The notes under the pieces are model-generated. The model worked only from the letters and a program-made list of their open reading frames with translations, made no database searches and had not been told where the DNA came from. DNA of 64,000 nt from CAVTBX01 sp963733135. GTDB taxonomy: Bacteria > Actinomycetota > Thermoleophilia > Gaiellales > Gaiellaceae. A program made the translations under genes and the position numbers. Positions 8,421 to 16,570 of the stretch are shown in pieces. The stretch is taken from the NCBI GenBank assembly GCA_963733135.1, contig CAVTBX010000004.1, positions 372,001-436,000 of the forward strand. Reading direction: 5' to 3'. Within the stretch, counting starts at the first letter, position 1. The number at the start of each line of letters is the position of its first letter.

Positions 8421-8615
8421 ATGGCACGACGCTACGTCTACGAGTACGAGCTGCACCGGCGCGACGCCATCGTGGCGACCGGCCGGTTCAACTCCGACCA
8501 GACCCTGGAGGAGGGCGACGCCGTAGACGTCGACCGGGCCACGCGCGCGCGGGTCGAACGGGTTCTCCCGGCCGCCGGGCTCGACGGGCGGCTCGTTCTC
8601 AGAGCTCCGGGCTAG
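8421..8615 (+). CDS. Small hypothetical protein (64 aa)
   Basis: Begins MARRYVYEYELHRRDAIVATGRF, with a mixed beta pattern followed by an acidic stretch (LEEGDAVDVD) and a short C-terminal sheet. No family is recognised. It lies 37 bp after the cyclase/receiver gene on the same strand and may be co-transcribed. Its last 17 bases overlap the 3' end of the convergent P-type ATPase gene. Codon use and GC3 resemble the neighbours, which supports it as a real gene. Confidence 0.6.
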   Translation: MARRYVYEYELHRRDAIVATGRFNSDQTLEEGDAVDVDRATRARVERVLPAAGLDGRLVLRAPG

Positions 8616-10995
8616 CGTCTGACGGATCGGCCTGTCGGGGCCGCGGGACGAAGCGGTCGTCGGTCGCCCAGAGCCCCGCGATCGGGGTCGCGGCGCCCAC
8701 GGCGGCGATGAAGAAGAGCAGTGGGTCCGGCTCGGCGAGCTCGAAGAACTCCCGGCCCGCCTCCAGGCTCATGACGACGAAGTAGAGGGCGAGCAGGGCG
8801 ATGCAGAGCGCCAGAACGGCACGGAACCGGCGCTCGCTTCCAGCCTCGAGCACGACGACCAGGTAGAGGCCGACGACGATCAGGACCGTGGTCGCGACGG
8901 TTCGGGCCTCGATCAGCGGCAGGCTGAACACGTACAGGGCCGCCAGGTAGCTCGCCACGACGCCGAGCGCGGCCGCGGTCCCACCGGGCACCGCGAACCG
9001 GGCGATATCGCGGAGGAAACCGGCCGTGCCGAACGGGCCGGAGCTCGGCGCGAGCGCGAGGACGAAGGCCGGTATCCCGACCGTCAGAAAGGCCGCCAGA
9101 GTCAGGTGGCGCGGCAGGAGCGGATACGCGGTCGGAGTGACCCCGATCGAGAGGATCAGAACCGCCGCGAAGGCCGACTTCGCGACGAAGAGCTTCGAGA
9201 CCCGCCTGACGTTCCTGAAGATCGTGCGCCCCTCGGCGACCATCATCGGAACGACGCCGAAATCTCCACGGACGAGCACGAGATCGGCGACCGCACGGGC
9301 CATCTGGACGCCGCTCCCCTGGGCGATCGCGAGGCGGGCCGCCTTCAAGGCCGGAACATCGTTGACGCCGTCGCCCACCATGGCGACGTTCCGGCCGGCC
9401 GCCGTCAGCTCCTCCACGATCCGCCGCTTGACGTCGGGTTCGACACGGCCGATGACGGACGCTGCCACGGCAACGCGCCGAAGCTCGTCGGACGACTCGG
9501 GAAGATCCCGTCCATCGACGGGATCCTCGGCGGGGATTCCCACGTCGCCGGCGATCGCGGCGACCGTGGCCGGCGCATCGCCCGACACGATCTTGAGCTC
9601 TACTCCTTGCGCCCGGAAGAACTCGACCGTGCTCCGCGCCTCGGGCCGGAGGCGTTCGGAGAGCACCACTAGTCCGAGCACCGAAGCAGGCGGCGGCTCG
9701 ACGGCGCCGTCCCCGGGCAACGCGGAGGATCCCCGGGCGAACGCCACCACGCGGCGGCCCGCCGCCGCCTCCTGCTGCGCCTGGCCGCTGAGCACGCCTG
9801 CGCCGACGACCTCGGGAGCGCCGAGAACGTACGTGGCGCCGTCGAGGCGGAGGCCGCTCCAGCGCCGCCGAGAAGCGAAGGGCACCTCGGCCTCAGCCTG
9901 GGAAGCAGGTTCGGGGAAGCTCTCTCCGAGCGCCTCGAGCGTCGCGTTCCGAGCGCTGGCAGTCGCGGCGTACCGCCCGAGCGCCGCGCTCAGCTCCACC
10001 TCGGAGACCCCGTCCGCCGGCACGAGCCGCGCCACGCGCAGGCTCCCTTCGGTCAGCGTGCCGGTCTTGTCGAGGCAAAGCGTGTCGATGGAGGCAAGCG
10101 ACTCGATTGCATTCAACTGCTGGGCGAGCGCCCCGCGGCGTGACGTCCTGAGAGCCGCCACGGCGTAGGTCAGGCTCATGAGGAGCACGAGCCCTTCCGG
10201 AACGAGGCTGACGACGCCCGCCACTGAGGTTTCGATCGCCTCGTCGGCAGGCGTGTCGCGCTTCCAGAGCGCGTAGCCCAGCATGAGTCCGAGCGGCACC
10301 ATCACGCACACGAGCACGTAGAGGAGACGGTTGACCGACAGCTCGAGCGGCGAGCGCGGATGACGAAACGCCTGAGCTTCGCCCGAGAGCCGGCCGGCAT
10401 AGCTCTCGTCGGCGACCGCCGTGACCTCGAAGGCGCCGGCTCCCTCGACCGCGTACGACCCTGAGCGCACCTCTTCGCCCACCCCGCGCTCGATCGCCCT
10501 CGACTCACCGGTCAGGACAGACTCGTCGACCCTGAGGTCGGACGAGCGCACGAGGATCCCGTCGGCGACGACGCCGTCACCAGCCTGGAGCGCGAGCACG
10601 TCCCCGACGACGACATCATCGGCGTGGATGTGCTGCTCCGCGCCGTCTCTGATCGCGGTCGCACTTGGCTCGACCAGCGCAGCGAGACGGTCAAGCGCCC
10701 TCTTCGCTCGGATCTCCTGAAGGATCCCGATGCTTGAGTTCGTGAGCAAAAGCACAAGAAAGAGCGCGTCGCGCCAATCCCCGTACACGAGGGTGAGAAC
10801 GCCGAACACGGCCAGGATCAGGTTGAAGAGCGTGAGGACGTTCGCCCGGACGATGCTCGCATAGCTCCGGCTCGTTTGCTGCTCGGGAAGAGGGCCTCGC
10901 TCGGCCAGCCTCCGGGCCGCCTCGGCACTCGTCAATCCCACGCTCCCATCAGGGCTCACGCCGCAAAGTCTCCCTGCCCGAGCGGGCTCTGTCAT
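8599..10995 (-). CDS. ctpE: P-type cation-transporting ATPase, CtpE-like
   Basis: A 798-residue P-type ATPase starting at ATG 10995 (MTEPARAGRLCG); the open frame upstream is not protein-like. Order: short N-terminal region, TM1-2, actuator domain with LTGESRAIE, TM3-4 with the PEGL motif (VPEGLVLLMSL), phosphorylation motif CLDKTGTLTEG, nucleotide-binding domain, MVGDGVNDVPALKAA hinge and C-terminal TM5-10. The PEGL motif and the length match mycobacterial CtpE (797 aa), implicated in calcium uptake, rather than P1B heavy-metal pumps; there is no CPC/SPC motif or N-terminal metal-binding domain. Calcium or another divalent cation is therefore the likely substrate. It is divergent from the sigma factor gene, with 176 bp between the starts. 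Confidence 0.88.
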   Translation of the reverse strand: MTEPARAGRLCGVSPDGSVGLTSAEAARRLAERGPLPEQQTSRSYASIVRANVLTLFNLILAVFGVLTLVYGDWRDALFLVLLLTNSSIGILQEIRAKRALDRLAALVEPSATAIRDGAEQHIHADDVVVGDVLALQAGDGVVADGILVRSSDLRVDESVLTGESRAIERGVGEEVRSGSYAVEGAGAFEVTAVADESYAGRLSGEAQAFRHPRSPLELSVNRLLYVLVCVMVPLGLMLGYALWKRDTPADEAIETSVAGVVSLVPEGLVLLMSLTYAVAALRTSRRGALAQQLNAIESLASIDTLCLDKTGTLTEGSLRVARLVPADGVSEVELSAALGRYAATASARNATLEALGESFPEPASQAEAEVPFASRRRWSGLRLDGATYVLGAPEVVGAGVLSGQAQQEAAAGRRVVAFARGSSALPGDGAVEPPPASVLGLVVLSERLRPEARSTVEFFRAQGVELKIVSGDAPATVAAIAGDVGIPAEDPVDGRDLPESSDELRRVAVAASVIGRVEPDVKRRIVEELTAAGRNVAMVGDGVNDVPALKAARLAIAQGSGVQMARAVADLVLVRGDFGVVPMMVAEGRTIFRNVRRVSKLFVAKSAFAAVLILSIGVTPTAYPLLPRHLTLAAFLTVGIPAFVLALAPSSGPFGTAGFLRDIARFAVPGGTAAALGVVASYLAALYVFSLPLIEARTVATTVLIVVGLYLVVVLEAGSERRFRAVLALCIALLALYFVVMSLEAGREFFELAEPDPLLFFIAAVGAATPIAGLWATDDRFVPRPRQADPSDASPEL

Positions 10996-11171
10996 ACAGA
11001 CGGCGTGTTTGGGCCTGCGAGGGACGGGAATTGGCTCCGATTGGCGTGGAATACGTGCGTTCTGGTAAACGTTGAAAGACATGGAGCCGGCCGGACGGCC
11101 TCTGACGCCTGCCGTCAGGGACATGCGTCCGGCAAAAACGACGCTCGCGTCTATGGCCGGGGAGGGCGTAG

Positions 11172-12278
11172 ATGCACGCGACGACAGAAAGCGAGCTGAG
11201 AGAACTGAGCACCATCCTGGAACTGAATGAGCTCGGCGCCTTCGTGGAGGCGGCCGAGGAGCGCGGAGCGGTAACTGAGGACGAGCTCGAGACGTTCGCG
11301 GTCGAGCACGACCTCGGCGAAGAGGCGATCGCGGAGCTTCGGCGCGCACTCGACGAGCGCGACGTCGACGTGCCCGGCGAGCCGGCGCCTGCCGAAGAGA
11401 AGGCAGCCGAGCCGCGCCCGATCGCTGCCGTCCCCGCCGACCTCGGGACGACCGACGCGCTAACGCTCTTCATGAACACCGCAGGGCGCTACAAGCTCCT
11501 CACTGCCGCCGACGAGATCGCGCTCGCGAAGCGCATCGAGCGCGGCGACGAGACGGCCAAGGAGCTGATGATCAACTCGAACCTGCGCCTCGTCGTTTCG
11601 ATCGCGAAGCGCTATCAAGGCCACGGCCTTCCGCTCCTGGATCTGATTCAGGAGGGCGTCATCGGCCTGAACCGTGCGGTCGAGAAGTTCGACTGGCGCA
11701 AGGGCTTCAAGTTCTCGACGTACGCGACCTGGTGGATCCGTCAGGCCTGCCAGCGCGCCGTCTCGAACCAGGCGAAGACGATTCGCGTGCCCACGCACGT
11801 GAACGAACGGCGGCAGAAGCTGAACCGCGTCCGCCAGCGGCTCGAGGTCGAGCGGGGCGTCACGCCGACGATCGAGGAGCTCTCGGCGGCGAGCGGGCTC
11901 TCGCTGACCCACGTCGAGGAGGCGCTCGGCGCCGTCGAGGTAACGGCCTCGCTGAACCAGTCGATCGGGGACGACGACGGCGAGTTCGGGGACCTCTTCT
12001 CCGACGAGACGTCCACCGATCCGGCCGAAGAAGCGTCCGAGTCGCTCCGCCGCAGCGAGATCCGAGAAGCGCTCGCCTCGCTGCCCGAGCGGCAGCGGCG
12101 GGTGCTCGAGCTTCGCTTCGGATTCGAAGGCGAGCCCGTCTCGCTCGAGGCGATCGGAAAGACGCTCGAGGTGAGCCGGGAGCGCGTCCGTCAGCTCGAG
12201 GCCGACGGCCTGAGCCGGCTCGCATCCCAGCTCGACGGTCTCCAGGCCGACGACGGGGATTTGGTTAACGCCGCGTAG
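11172..12278 (+). CDS. RNA polymerase sigma-70 factor, primary (RpoD/SigA) type
   Basis: A 368-residue sigma factor. Residues 5-65 resemble a region 1.1 helical domain. Region 1.2 starts near DALTLFMNTAGRYKLLT. Region 2 contains NLRLVVSIAKRYQGHGLPLLDLIQEG (about 130-155) and the -10 recognition helix YATWWIRQACQRAV. Region 3 spans about 205-280. Region 4 has LPERQRRVLELRFG and the -35 helix TLEVSRERVRQLEADGLSRL. Canonical group 1 factors have AITRAIADQARTIR where this protein has ACQRAVSNQAKTIR, so it could be an alternative group 2 factor; whether it is the housekeeping sigma needs the rest of the genome. GGAGGG lies 6 nt before ATG 11172. The tandem repeat array starts immediately after the stop. 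Confidence 0.88.
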   Translation: MHATTESELRELSTILELNELGAFVEAAEERGAVTEDELETFAVEHDLGEEAIAELRRALDERDVDVPGEPAPAEEKAAEPRPIAAVPADLGTTDALTLFMNTAGRYKLLTAADEIALAKRIERGDETAKELMINSNLRLVVSIAKRYQGHGLPLLDLIQEGVIGLNRAVEKFDWRKGFKFSTYATWWIRQACQRAVSNQAKTIRVPTHVNERRQKLNRVRQRLEVERGVTPTIEELSAASGLSLTHVEEALGAVEVTASLNQSIGDDDGEFGDLFSDETSTDPAEEASESLRRSEIREALASLPERQRRVLELRFGFEGEPVSLEAIGKTLEVSRERVRQLEADGLSRLASQLDGLQADDGDLVNAA

Positions 12279-12286
12279 GCGCGGGG

Positions 12287-12370
12287 TGTGAACGGGCGCG
12301 CTTCTGCGCGCCCTCCATACGAATCGCGCAAAGATCGGCGCGATTCGCCCGGCCGCTCGCGCGACCTCCA
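12287..12370 (+). repeat. Three-hairpin dispersed repeat, copy A
   Basis: First full copy of the dispersed element. Hairpin 1 is GGGCGCGC-TTCT-GCGCGCCC (12294-12313). Hairpin 2 is GAATCGCGC, loop AAAGATCG, GCGCGATTC (12321-12346). Hairpin 3 is GGCCGC-TCGC-GCGACC with one mismatch (12351-12366). The linkers CTCCATAC and GCCC and the trailing TCCAACACC recur in the other copies. It starts a few bases after the sigma factor stop. Confidence 0.85.
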
Positions 12371-12710
12371 ACACCCGGGCGCGGGGCAGGACGCAGGAGA
12401 GAACGGCCGCTTCCGAGCGAGAACGGAACGGCTCCGCCGTTCCTCCTTACGAATCGCGCAAAGAGCGGCGCGATTCGCCCGGCCCTAGCAGGCCTCCAAC
12501 ACCCGGGCGCGGGGCAGGACGCAGGAGAGAACGGCCGCTTCCGAGCGAGAACGGAACGGCTCCGCCGTTCCTCCTTACGAATCGCGCGAACAGCGGCGCG
12601 ATTCGCCCGGCCCTAGCGGGCCTCCAACACCCGGGCGCGGGGCAGGACGCGGGAGTGAGCGGGCGCGCTTCTGCGCGCCCTCCATTCGCCCGGGCCTAGC
12701 GGGCCTCCGG
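12371..12710 (+). repeat. Tandem array of the three-hairpin element, 128-bp period (copies B, C and truncated D)
   Basis: The phrase ACACCCGGGCGCGGGGCAGG recurs at 12371, 12499 and 12627, a spacing of exactly 128 bp. Each period carries a 50-bp spacer (GACGCAGGAGAGAACGGCC and on) and one element. In copies B (12419-12497) and C (12547-12625) hairpin 1 is GGAACGGC-TCC-GCCGTTCC, different from copy A but fully paired. Copy D (12655-12710) has hairpin 1 of the copy A type, then passes from CTCCAT directly to TCGCCCGGG, so hairpin 2 is cleanly missing. The stop codon of the 97-aa minus-strand gene lies in hairpin 3 of copy D. Together with copy A this fills the 417 bp between the sigma gene and the next gene; nothing else was seen there. 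Confidence 0.85.
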
Positions 12711-12989
12711 CCAGGTGAACGCCTCGCGGATGAGCCGCGGGGTGTCCGCCAGGATCGGCGCCCACGCTGCGAGGGAGGCCGAGCGAACAGGATCGTCCAC
12801 GATGTCCCGGACGCGCTGCTCGACCTCCTCTCCCTCGAAGACGAAGACGGCCCGGTCATTGCCGAGCAGGATCCAATGGCGAGTGAACCCTGCCTCGGCG
12901 AGGTCGAACGGTGGGCCCTTGGCGATCAGCTCCTCCGCCGTCTCTCGACTCCCGGCCACCAGCTCGAGTGCGATGCCGACGAGCTGCAT
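12696..12989 (-). CDS. Small hypothetical protein (97 aa)
   Basis: Started at ATG 12989 (MQLVGIALELVAGSRETAEE); longer in-frame extensions run over the divergent gene and are not protein-like. The sequence alternates beta and alpha segments (ELIAKGPPFDLAEAGFTRHW, then LLGNDRAVFVFEGEEVEQRV), suggesting a small ferredoxin-like alpha/beta fold of the kind seen in dimeric alpha-beta-barrel or DUF proteins. No function is assigned. Its last codons and TAG are supplied by hairpin 3 of repeat copy D, so the C-terminus (EAR) is repeat-derived. It is divergent from the 79-aa gene, with 43 bp between the starts. Confidence 0.6.
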   Translation of the reverse strand: MQLVGIALELVAGSRETAEELIAKGPPFDLAEAGFTRHWILLGNDRAVFVFEGEEVEQRVRDIVDDPVRSASLAAWAPILADTPRLIREAFTWPEAR

Positions 12990-13032
12990 GCCCCCACGAT
13001 TCCACACTGGGCCGAACGGGAACGAAGGAACC

Positions 13033-13272
13033 GTGCCGATCGACCGAACTCGTGAGCTCTGGCGCGACCCGGCGAACGGCGAGACGTTCGCGGTCGAGCT
13101 CGAGGGCGATCGAGTGATCTCTGCGCTGGGGCCGCTCGACAAAGATTCGGGCACTGGCGTCGAGTCATCGTGGACAGCGCCCTCACGCGGCCGTGAGGCG
13201 GGATTCACCGAGCTCGCGGCCGACCTCGCCCGCAGGCGGGAGGACTTCGAGCGCCGCGCGGCGCCCGCCTAG
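13033..13272 (+). CDS. Small hypothetical protein (79 aa)
   Basis: GTG at 13033 is preceded by GAAGGA at a short distance, which decides this start; the frame upstream overlaps the divergent gene and reads as low-complexity Arg/Ser. The protein begins VPIDRTRELWRDPANGETF, then AVELEGDRVISALGPLD, a short beta-rich stretch, and ends in a charged helix (AADLARRREDFERRAA). No family is recognised. It lies 9 bp before the DUF1059-like gene and probably shares its transcript. Confidence 0.6.
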   Translation: MPIDRTRELWRDPANGETFAVELEGDRVISALGPLDKDSGTGVESSWTAPSRGREAGFTELAADLARRREDFERRAAPA

Positions 13273-13281
13273 ACTTCCTAC

Positions 13282-13467
13282 GTGCGCGCGGTTCGCTGCT
13301 GGTGCGACGAGCTCCTGGTCGAGACCGACGACGAGGCTCTGGTCGCCGCGCTCAAGCAGCACGTCGCCGAAGCGCACCCTGAGGACGACCGGAGCGACGA
13401 CGACGTGAGGGCCCGGGTAAAGGCCGAAGCCTACGAGCCGCCAGACCAGCCCCCGTGGGCCTACTGA
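13282..13467 (+). CDS. DUF1059-like small protein (61 aa)
   Basis: A short acidic protein starting at GTG 13282: VRAVRCWCDELLVETDDEAL. The layout, a CxC near the N-terminus followed by a strand, an acidic turn and a helix with His (LKQHVAEAHPED), resembles DUF1059 (PF06348) proteins, small proteins of unknown role widespread in actinobacteria. The tail (PPDQPPWAY) is probably disordered. It ends 8 bp before the stop of the convergent 2-oxoglutarate dehydrogenase gene. Confidence 0.6.
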   Translation: MRAVRCWCDELLVETDDEALVAALKQHVAEAHPEDDRSDDDVRARVKAEAYEPPDQPPWAY

Positions 13468-13474
13468 CTCTGCA

Positions 13475-16324
13475 TCAAAGGTTCAGTGCCTCCGAGACGA
13501 TCCGGTCCTGCTCCATGAGGTGGGCGGTCGGGTATCCCTCGCTCGGGCTCGCGCGCCAGGCTCGGCCGCAGTAGCGAAGCTGGACGTCTGACGGGATTCC
13601 TTCCTCCAGGCGGTGTCGCACGGCGCGCCACGCGCCCATGTTCTGCGGCTCTTCCTGCACCCAGATCAGCTCCTTCAGGTTGGGGTAGCGGGAGAGGAGC
13701 TCGTCGTATGGCCCGACCGGGAAGGGGTAGAGCTGCTCGAGCCGGGCAACGGCGATCTCGTCACGGGCCTCCCGCCCTTCGTGGCCGACGACGTCGTAGT
13801 AGACCTTCCCGGTGCAGACGACGAGCCGCTCGGTGCGCCGCCGTGCGTCCTCGTCGAGGCTCGGATCGTCCAGGAGCGGCTTGAAGCCGCCCTGCGTCAG
13901 CTCGTCGATATGCGAGGCAGCCTCGCGGTAGCGAAGCAGGCTCTTCGGGGTGAACATGACGAGGGGCCGGGCCTTCGGGTGCAGGGCCTGCCGGCGCAGG
14001 ACGTGGAAGTACTGCGCGGCGGTCGTCGCGTTGACGATCCTGATGTTCTCCTGGGCCGCCATCTGCATGAAGCGCTCGAGGCGTGCGCTCGAGTGCTCGG
14101 GGCCGTTGCCCTCGTAGCCGTGCGGAAGGAGGAGCGTCAGGCGGGAAGTCTGGTTCCACTTCGAGAGCCCGGAGACGATGAACTGGTCGACGATCACCTG
14201 GGCGGCGTTCACGAAGTCTCCGAACTGCGCCTCCCACAGGATGAGTGCATCCGGGGAGGCGACCGAGTAGCCGTACTCGAACCCCAGCGCACCCATCTCG
14301 GAGAGCGGCGAATTGTGAATCTCGACGAGGGCCTGGGAACCCTCGACGTGCTGGATCGGGGCGTGCGTCTCACCTGTCTCGACGTCGTGGAGCACCAGGT
14401 GCCGGTGCGCGAACGTCCCGCGCTCGGTGTCCTGTCCCGTGAGGCGTACCGGCTTGCCTTCGAGGGCCAGGCTGGCAAGAGCGAACGCCTCGGCCTGCGC
14501 CCAGTCGATGCCGCCCTCAGGGCCGAGGGTCTCGAGCCTACGCTCCAGCTGGCGCTGGAGCTTCGGGTGCACGGTGAAGCCGTCCGGAACCTGGAGCAGC
14601 TCCCGGTTCAGACGCTCGAGTGTCTCCCCCGGCACCGTCGTGTCGGGCTGTGCTTCGCCCACTCTCCCAGGCCGACGCTCCCTGCGGCCGGCTGCGCCCG
14701 ACTCGAGGGATTCGCGGAGCTTCTCGTGCGCCTCCCGCATGCGGGCCTGAGCGGTGGTCACGAGCTCTTCGGCCTCGTCTTCCCGCAGGACGTCGGCGTC
14801 GATGAGACGCTTCGCGTACTGCTCGCGCACGGTGGGATGGGTCTCGATCGTCTCGTACATGAGGGGCTGCGTGTACGCGGGCTCGTCGCCCTCGTTGTGG
14901 CCGAAGCGGCGGTAGCCGACGAGGTCGATGACCACGTCGTGCCCGTCGAAGCGGTTCCGGAATGCCATGGCGAGCCGAACCGCCGAGAGTGCAGCCTCAG
15001 GGTCGTCGGCGTTGACGTGGATGATCGGAACGTCGAACCCCTTGGCGAGGTCGCTCGAGTAGCGCGTCGAGCGACCCTCGCCGGGCGGCGTCGTGAATCC
15101 GAGCTGGTTGTTGGCGATCAGGTGGAGCGTGCCCCCGGTCGTGTAGCCGGCGAGCCCCTGGAGGTTGAGCGTCTCCGCGACGATCCCCTCGGCCGGGAAG
15201 GCGGCATCCCCGTGGATCAGGACGGCCAGAGCGCTCGAGCTGTCGTGCGCGGCGGTGGCTCGGTCGGTTTGAGCCGCGCGCGTCATTCCTTCGACGACGG
15301 GGTTCACGTACTCGAGGTGGCTCGGGTTCGACGCGAGCACGACCTCGAGCTCGCCGGCACGCGTCTTCCGCGCCCCCCGTGCGCCATAGTGGTACTTGAC
15401 GTCGCCGGTCCCGCCCTCGGGGTCGGCGGTCACGGCCTCGAGCAGCCGCTCGCCCTCGAACTCCCTGAGGATGACGTCGTAGGGCCGCCCGACGGTGTGC
15501 GCGATTACATTCAACCGGCCGCGGTGCGCCATCCCCATGACGACCTTGCCGGCCCCGTGCGCGACGGCGAGCTCGAGGGCGACGTCGAGCATCGGCACGA
15601 GCGCGTCGAGACCCTCGATGGAGAACTGCTTCTGGCCGAGGAACGCGCGCCGCAGGTAGCGCTCGAAGCCCTCGACCTCGGAAAGCCGGGTCAGGAGAGC
15701 GCGTTGCTCGTCGGCCTCGATCGGCGGGCGGAACTCACCGGACTCGATCGCCCGCCGGAGCCAGACCCGCTGCTCGTGATCCGAGATGTGCTCGATCTCG
15801 TACGCCATCGTCCCGCAGTAGGTCTCGCGTAGCTGCGGCAGCACGTCGACGAGCGTGTCTCCGGCGACGTACGTGCGCAAGACGGAGGCGGGGATCCTGG
15901 CCTGGAGCTCCTTCGTGAGCGGCGGTTGAAGGCGTTCTGGCTCGAGCGCCGGGTCTCCGTGCGGCTCGCTGCCGAGCGGGTCGAGCCGGGCCGCAAGGTG
16001 CCCGTGCATGCGGTGAGCCTTGATGAGAGCCATGGCCGCCGCGACTCCGCCGAGGAGCTCGCGATCAGGCGCCTCGGCCGGCGGCGCCTGGGGAGCCGGA
16101 GCAGGCCGCGTAGCGACCGGTGCACCGTTCCCCCCGTTGGCAGGCGCCAGCTCGCGGAGCCGCTCGACGAGCGGCTGGTGTCGGAGCAGCTCTTCCGGAG
16201 ACTCTTCGAAGAGCGCTCGCCATTCGGGCCCGACCGACTCGGGCGCGGAGAGGTACTGGGAGAAGAGCTCTTGGACGAAGCCCGAATTCAGATCCTCGAG
16301 CCTGGGCTGAGGCATCGAGCCCAT
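13475..16324 (-). CDS. sucA: 2-oxoglutarate dehydrogenase E1 component
   Basis: A 949-residue thiamin-diphosphate-dependent E1 subunit that decarboxylates 2-oxoglutarate in the TCA cycle and passes succinyl to the E2 lipoyl domain. The N-terminus (SGFVQELFSQYLSAPESVG) is the short E1o helix used for E2/E3 docking. An Ala/Pro-rich linker (about 75-95) follows, and then the catalytic body: MGMAHRGRLNV, the ThDP/Mg motif starting HGDAAFPAEG, and the C-terminal transketolase-like domain with HGYEGNGPEHSSARLERF. Unlike mycobacterial Kgd (about 1230 aa), it lacks a fused E2 acyltransferase domain, so separate E2 and E3 genes are expected elsewhere. ATG 16324 or 16315 could start it. Repeat copy E lies about 70 bp upstream. 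Confidence 0.93.
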   Translation of the reverse strand: MGSMPQPRLEDLNSGFVQELFSQYLSAPESVGPEWRALFEESPEELLRHQPLVERLRELAPANGGNGAPVATRPAPAPQAPPAEAPDRELLGGVAAAMALIKAHRMHGHLAARLDPLGSEPHGDPALEPERLQPPLTKELQARIPASVLRTYVAGDTLVDVLPQLRETYCGTMAYEIEHISDHEQRVWLRRAIESGEFRPPIEADEQRALLTRLSEVEGFERYLRRAFLGQKQFSIEGLDALVPMLDVALELAVAHGAGKVVMGMAHRGRLNVIAHTVGRPYDVILREFEGERLLEAVTADPEGGTGDVKYHYGARGARKTRAGELEVVLASNPSHLEYVNPVVEGMTRAAQTDRATAAHDSSSALAVLIHGDAAFPAEGIVAETLNLQGLAGYTTGGTLHLIANNQLGFTTPPGEGRSTRYSSDLAKGFDVPIIHVNADDPEAALSAVRLAMAFRNRFDGHDVVIDLVGYRRFGHNEGDEPAYTQPLMYETIETHPTVREQYAKRLIDADVLREDEAEELVTTAQARMREAHEKLRESLESGAAGRRERRPGRVGEAQPDTTVPGETLERLNRELLQVPDGFTVHPKLQRQLERRLETLGPEGGIDWAQAEAFALASLALEGKPVRLTGQDTERGTFAHRHLVLHDVETGETHAPIQHVEGSQALVEIHNSPLSEMGALGFEYGYSVASPDALILWEAQFGDFVNAAQVIVDQFIVSGLSKWNQTSRLTLLLPHGYEGNGPEHSSARLERFMQMAAQENIRIVNATTAAQYFHVLRRQALHPKARPLVMFTPKSLLRYREAASHIDELTQGGFKPLLDDPSLDEDARRRTERLVVCTGKVYYDVVGHEGREARDEIAVARLEQLYPFPVGPYDELLSRYPNLKELIWVQEEPQNMGAWRAVRHRLEEGIPSDVQLRYCGRAWRASPSEGYPTAHLMEQDRIVSEALNL

Positions 16325-16393
16325 GCTACCGGCGGCCCGAGGCTAGCCAGCCGCTCTGGCTTGGAGCCACGGACGGAAATGAGAGGGGAAGGG

Positions 16394-16476
16394 TGTTGGA
16401 GGCCCGCAGGGCCGGGCGAATCGCGCCGCTCTTCGCGCGATTCGTATGGAGGGCGCGCGCGAGCGCGCCCGGTCAC
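16394..16476 (-). repeat. Three-hairpin dispersed repeat, copy E
   Basis: Inverted relative to copies A-D. On the plus strand hairpin 3 is GGCCC-GCA-GGGCC (16401-16413), hairpin 2 is GAATCGCGC-CGCTCTTC-GCGCGATTC (16418-16443) and hairpin 1 is GGGCGCGC-GCGA-GCGCGCCC (16451-16470), followed by the flank GGTCAC. It lies in the 5' leader region of sucA, between sucA and the hydroxyacid dehydrogenase gene. Confidence 0.85.
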
Positions 16477-16501
16477 AGCCCCTACACCCGCTCCAGAATG
16501 T

Positions 16502-16540
16502 CGCGGGCGACCCGCGGGCCGGACAAGTCCGGCCCCTACA
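16502..16540. repeat. Two adjacent palindromes of a second repeat type (GGGC...GCCCCTAC)
   Basis: CGCGGG-CGA-CCCGCG is followed at once by GGGCCGGAC-AA-GTCCGGCCC (16516-16535) and CTACA. The CCCCTAC tail also follows copy E (AGCCCCTACACCC) and reappears beside the palindromes at 61.5 kb, so this looks like a second small palindromic repeat family that tends to sit next to the three-hairpin element. Confidence 0.6.
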
Positions 16541-16570
16541 CCAGATTGGACCGCCGGAAGGCCGTTCCGT

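Noticed and set aside
10996..11349. N-terminal extension of the CtpE-like ATPase to 916 residues
   Set aside because: The extension is antisense to the sigma factor gene and is Arg/Pro/Ser low-complexity; the 798-residue form matches the family length.
12371..12700. CRISPR-like tandem array
   Set aside because: The period is 128 bp and the spacers between hairpin units are nearly identical, not unique; there are no cas genes.
13613..15832. Long plus-strand open frame (739 codons) across sucA
   Set aside because: It is antisense to a clear E1 enzyme; its composition (Val/Leu/Arg/Gly/Asp-rich, no motifs) is the usual shadow of a GC3-biased gene.
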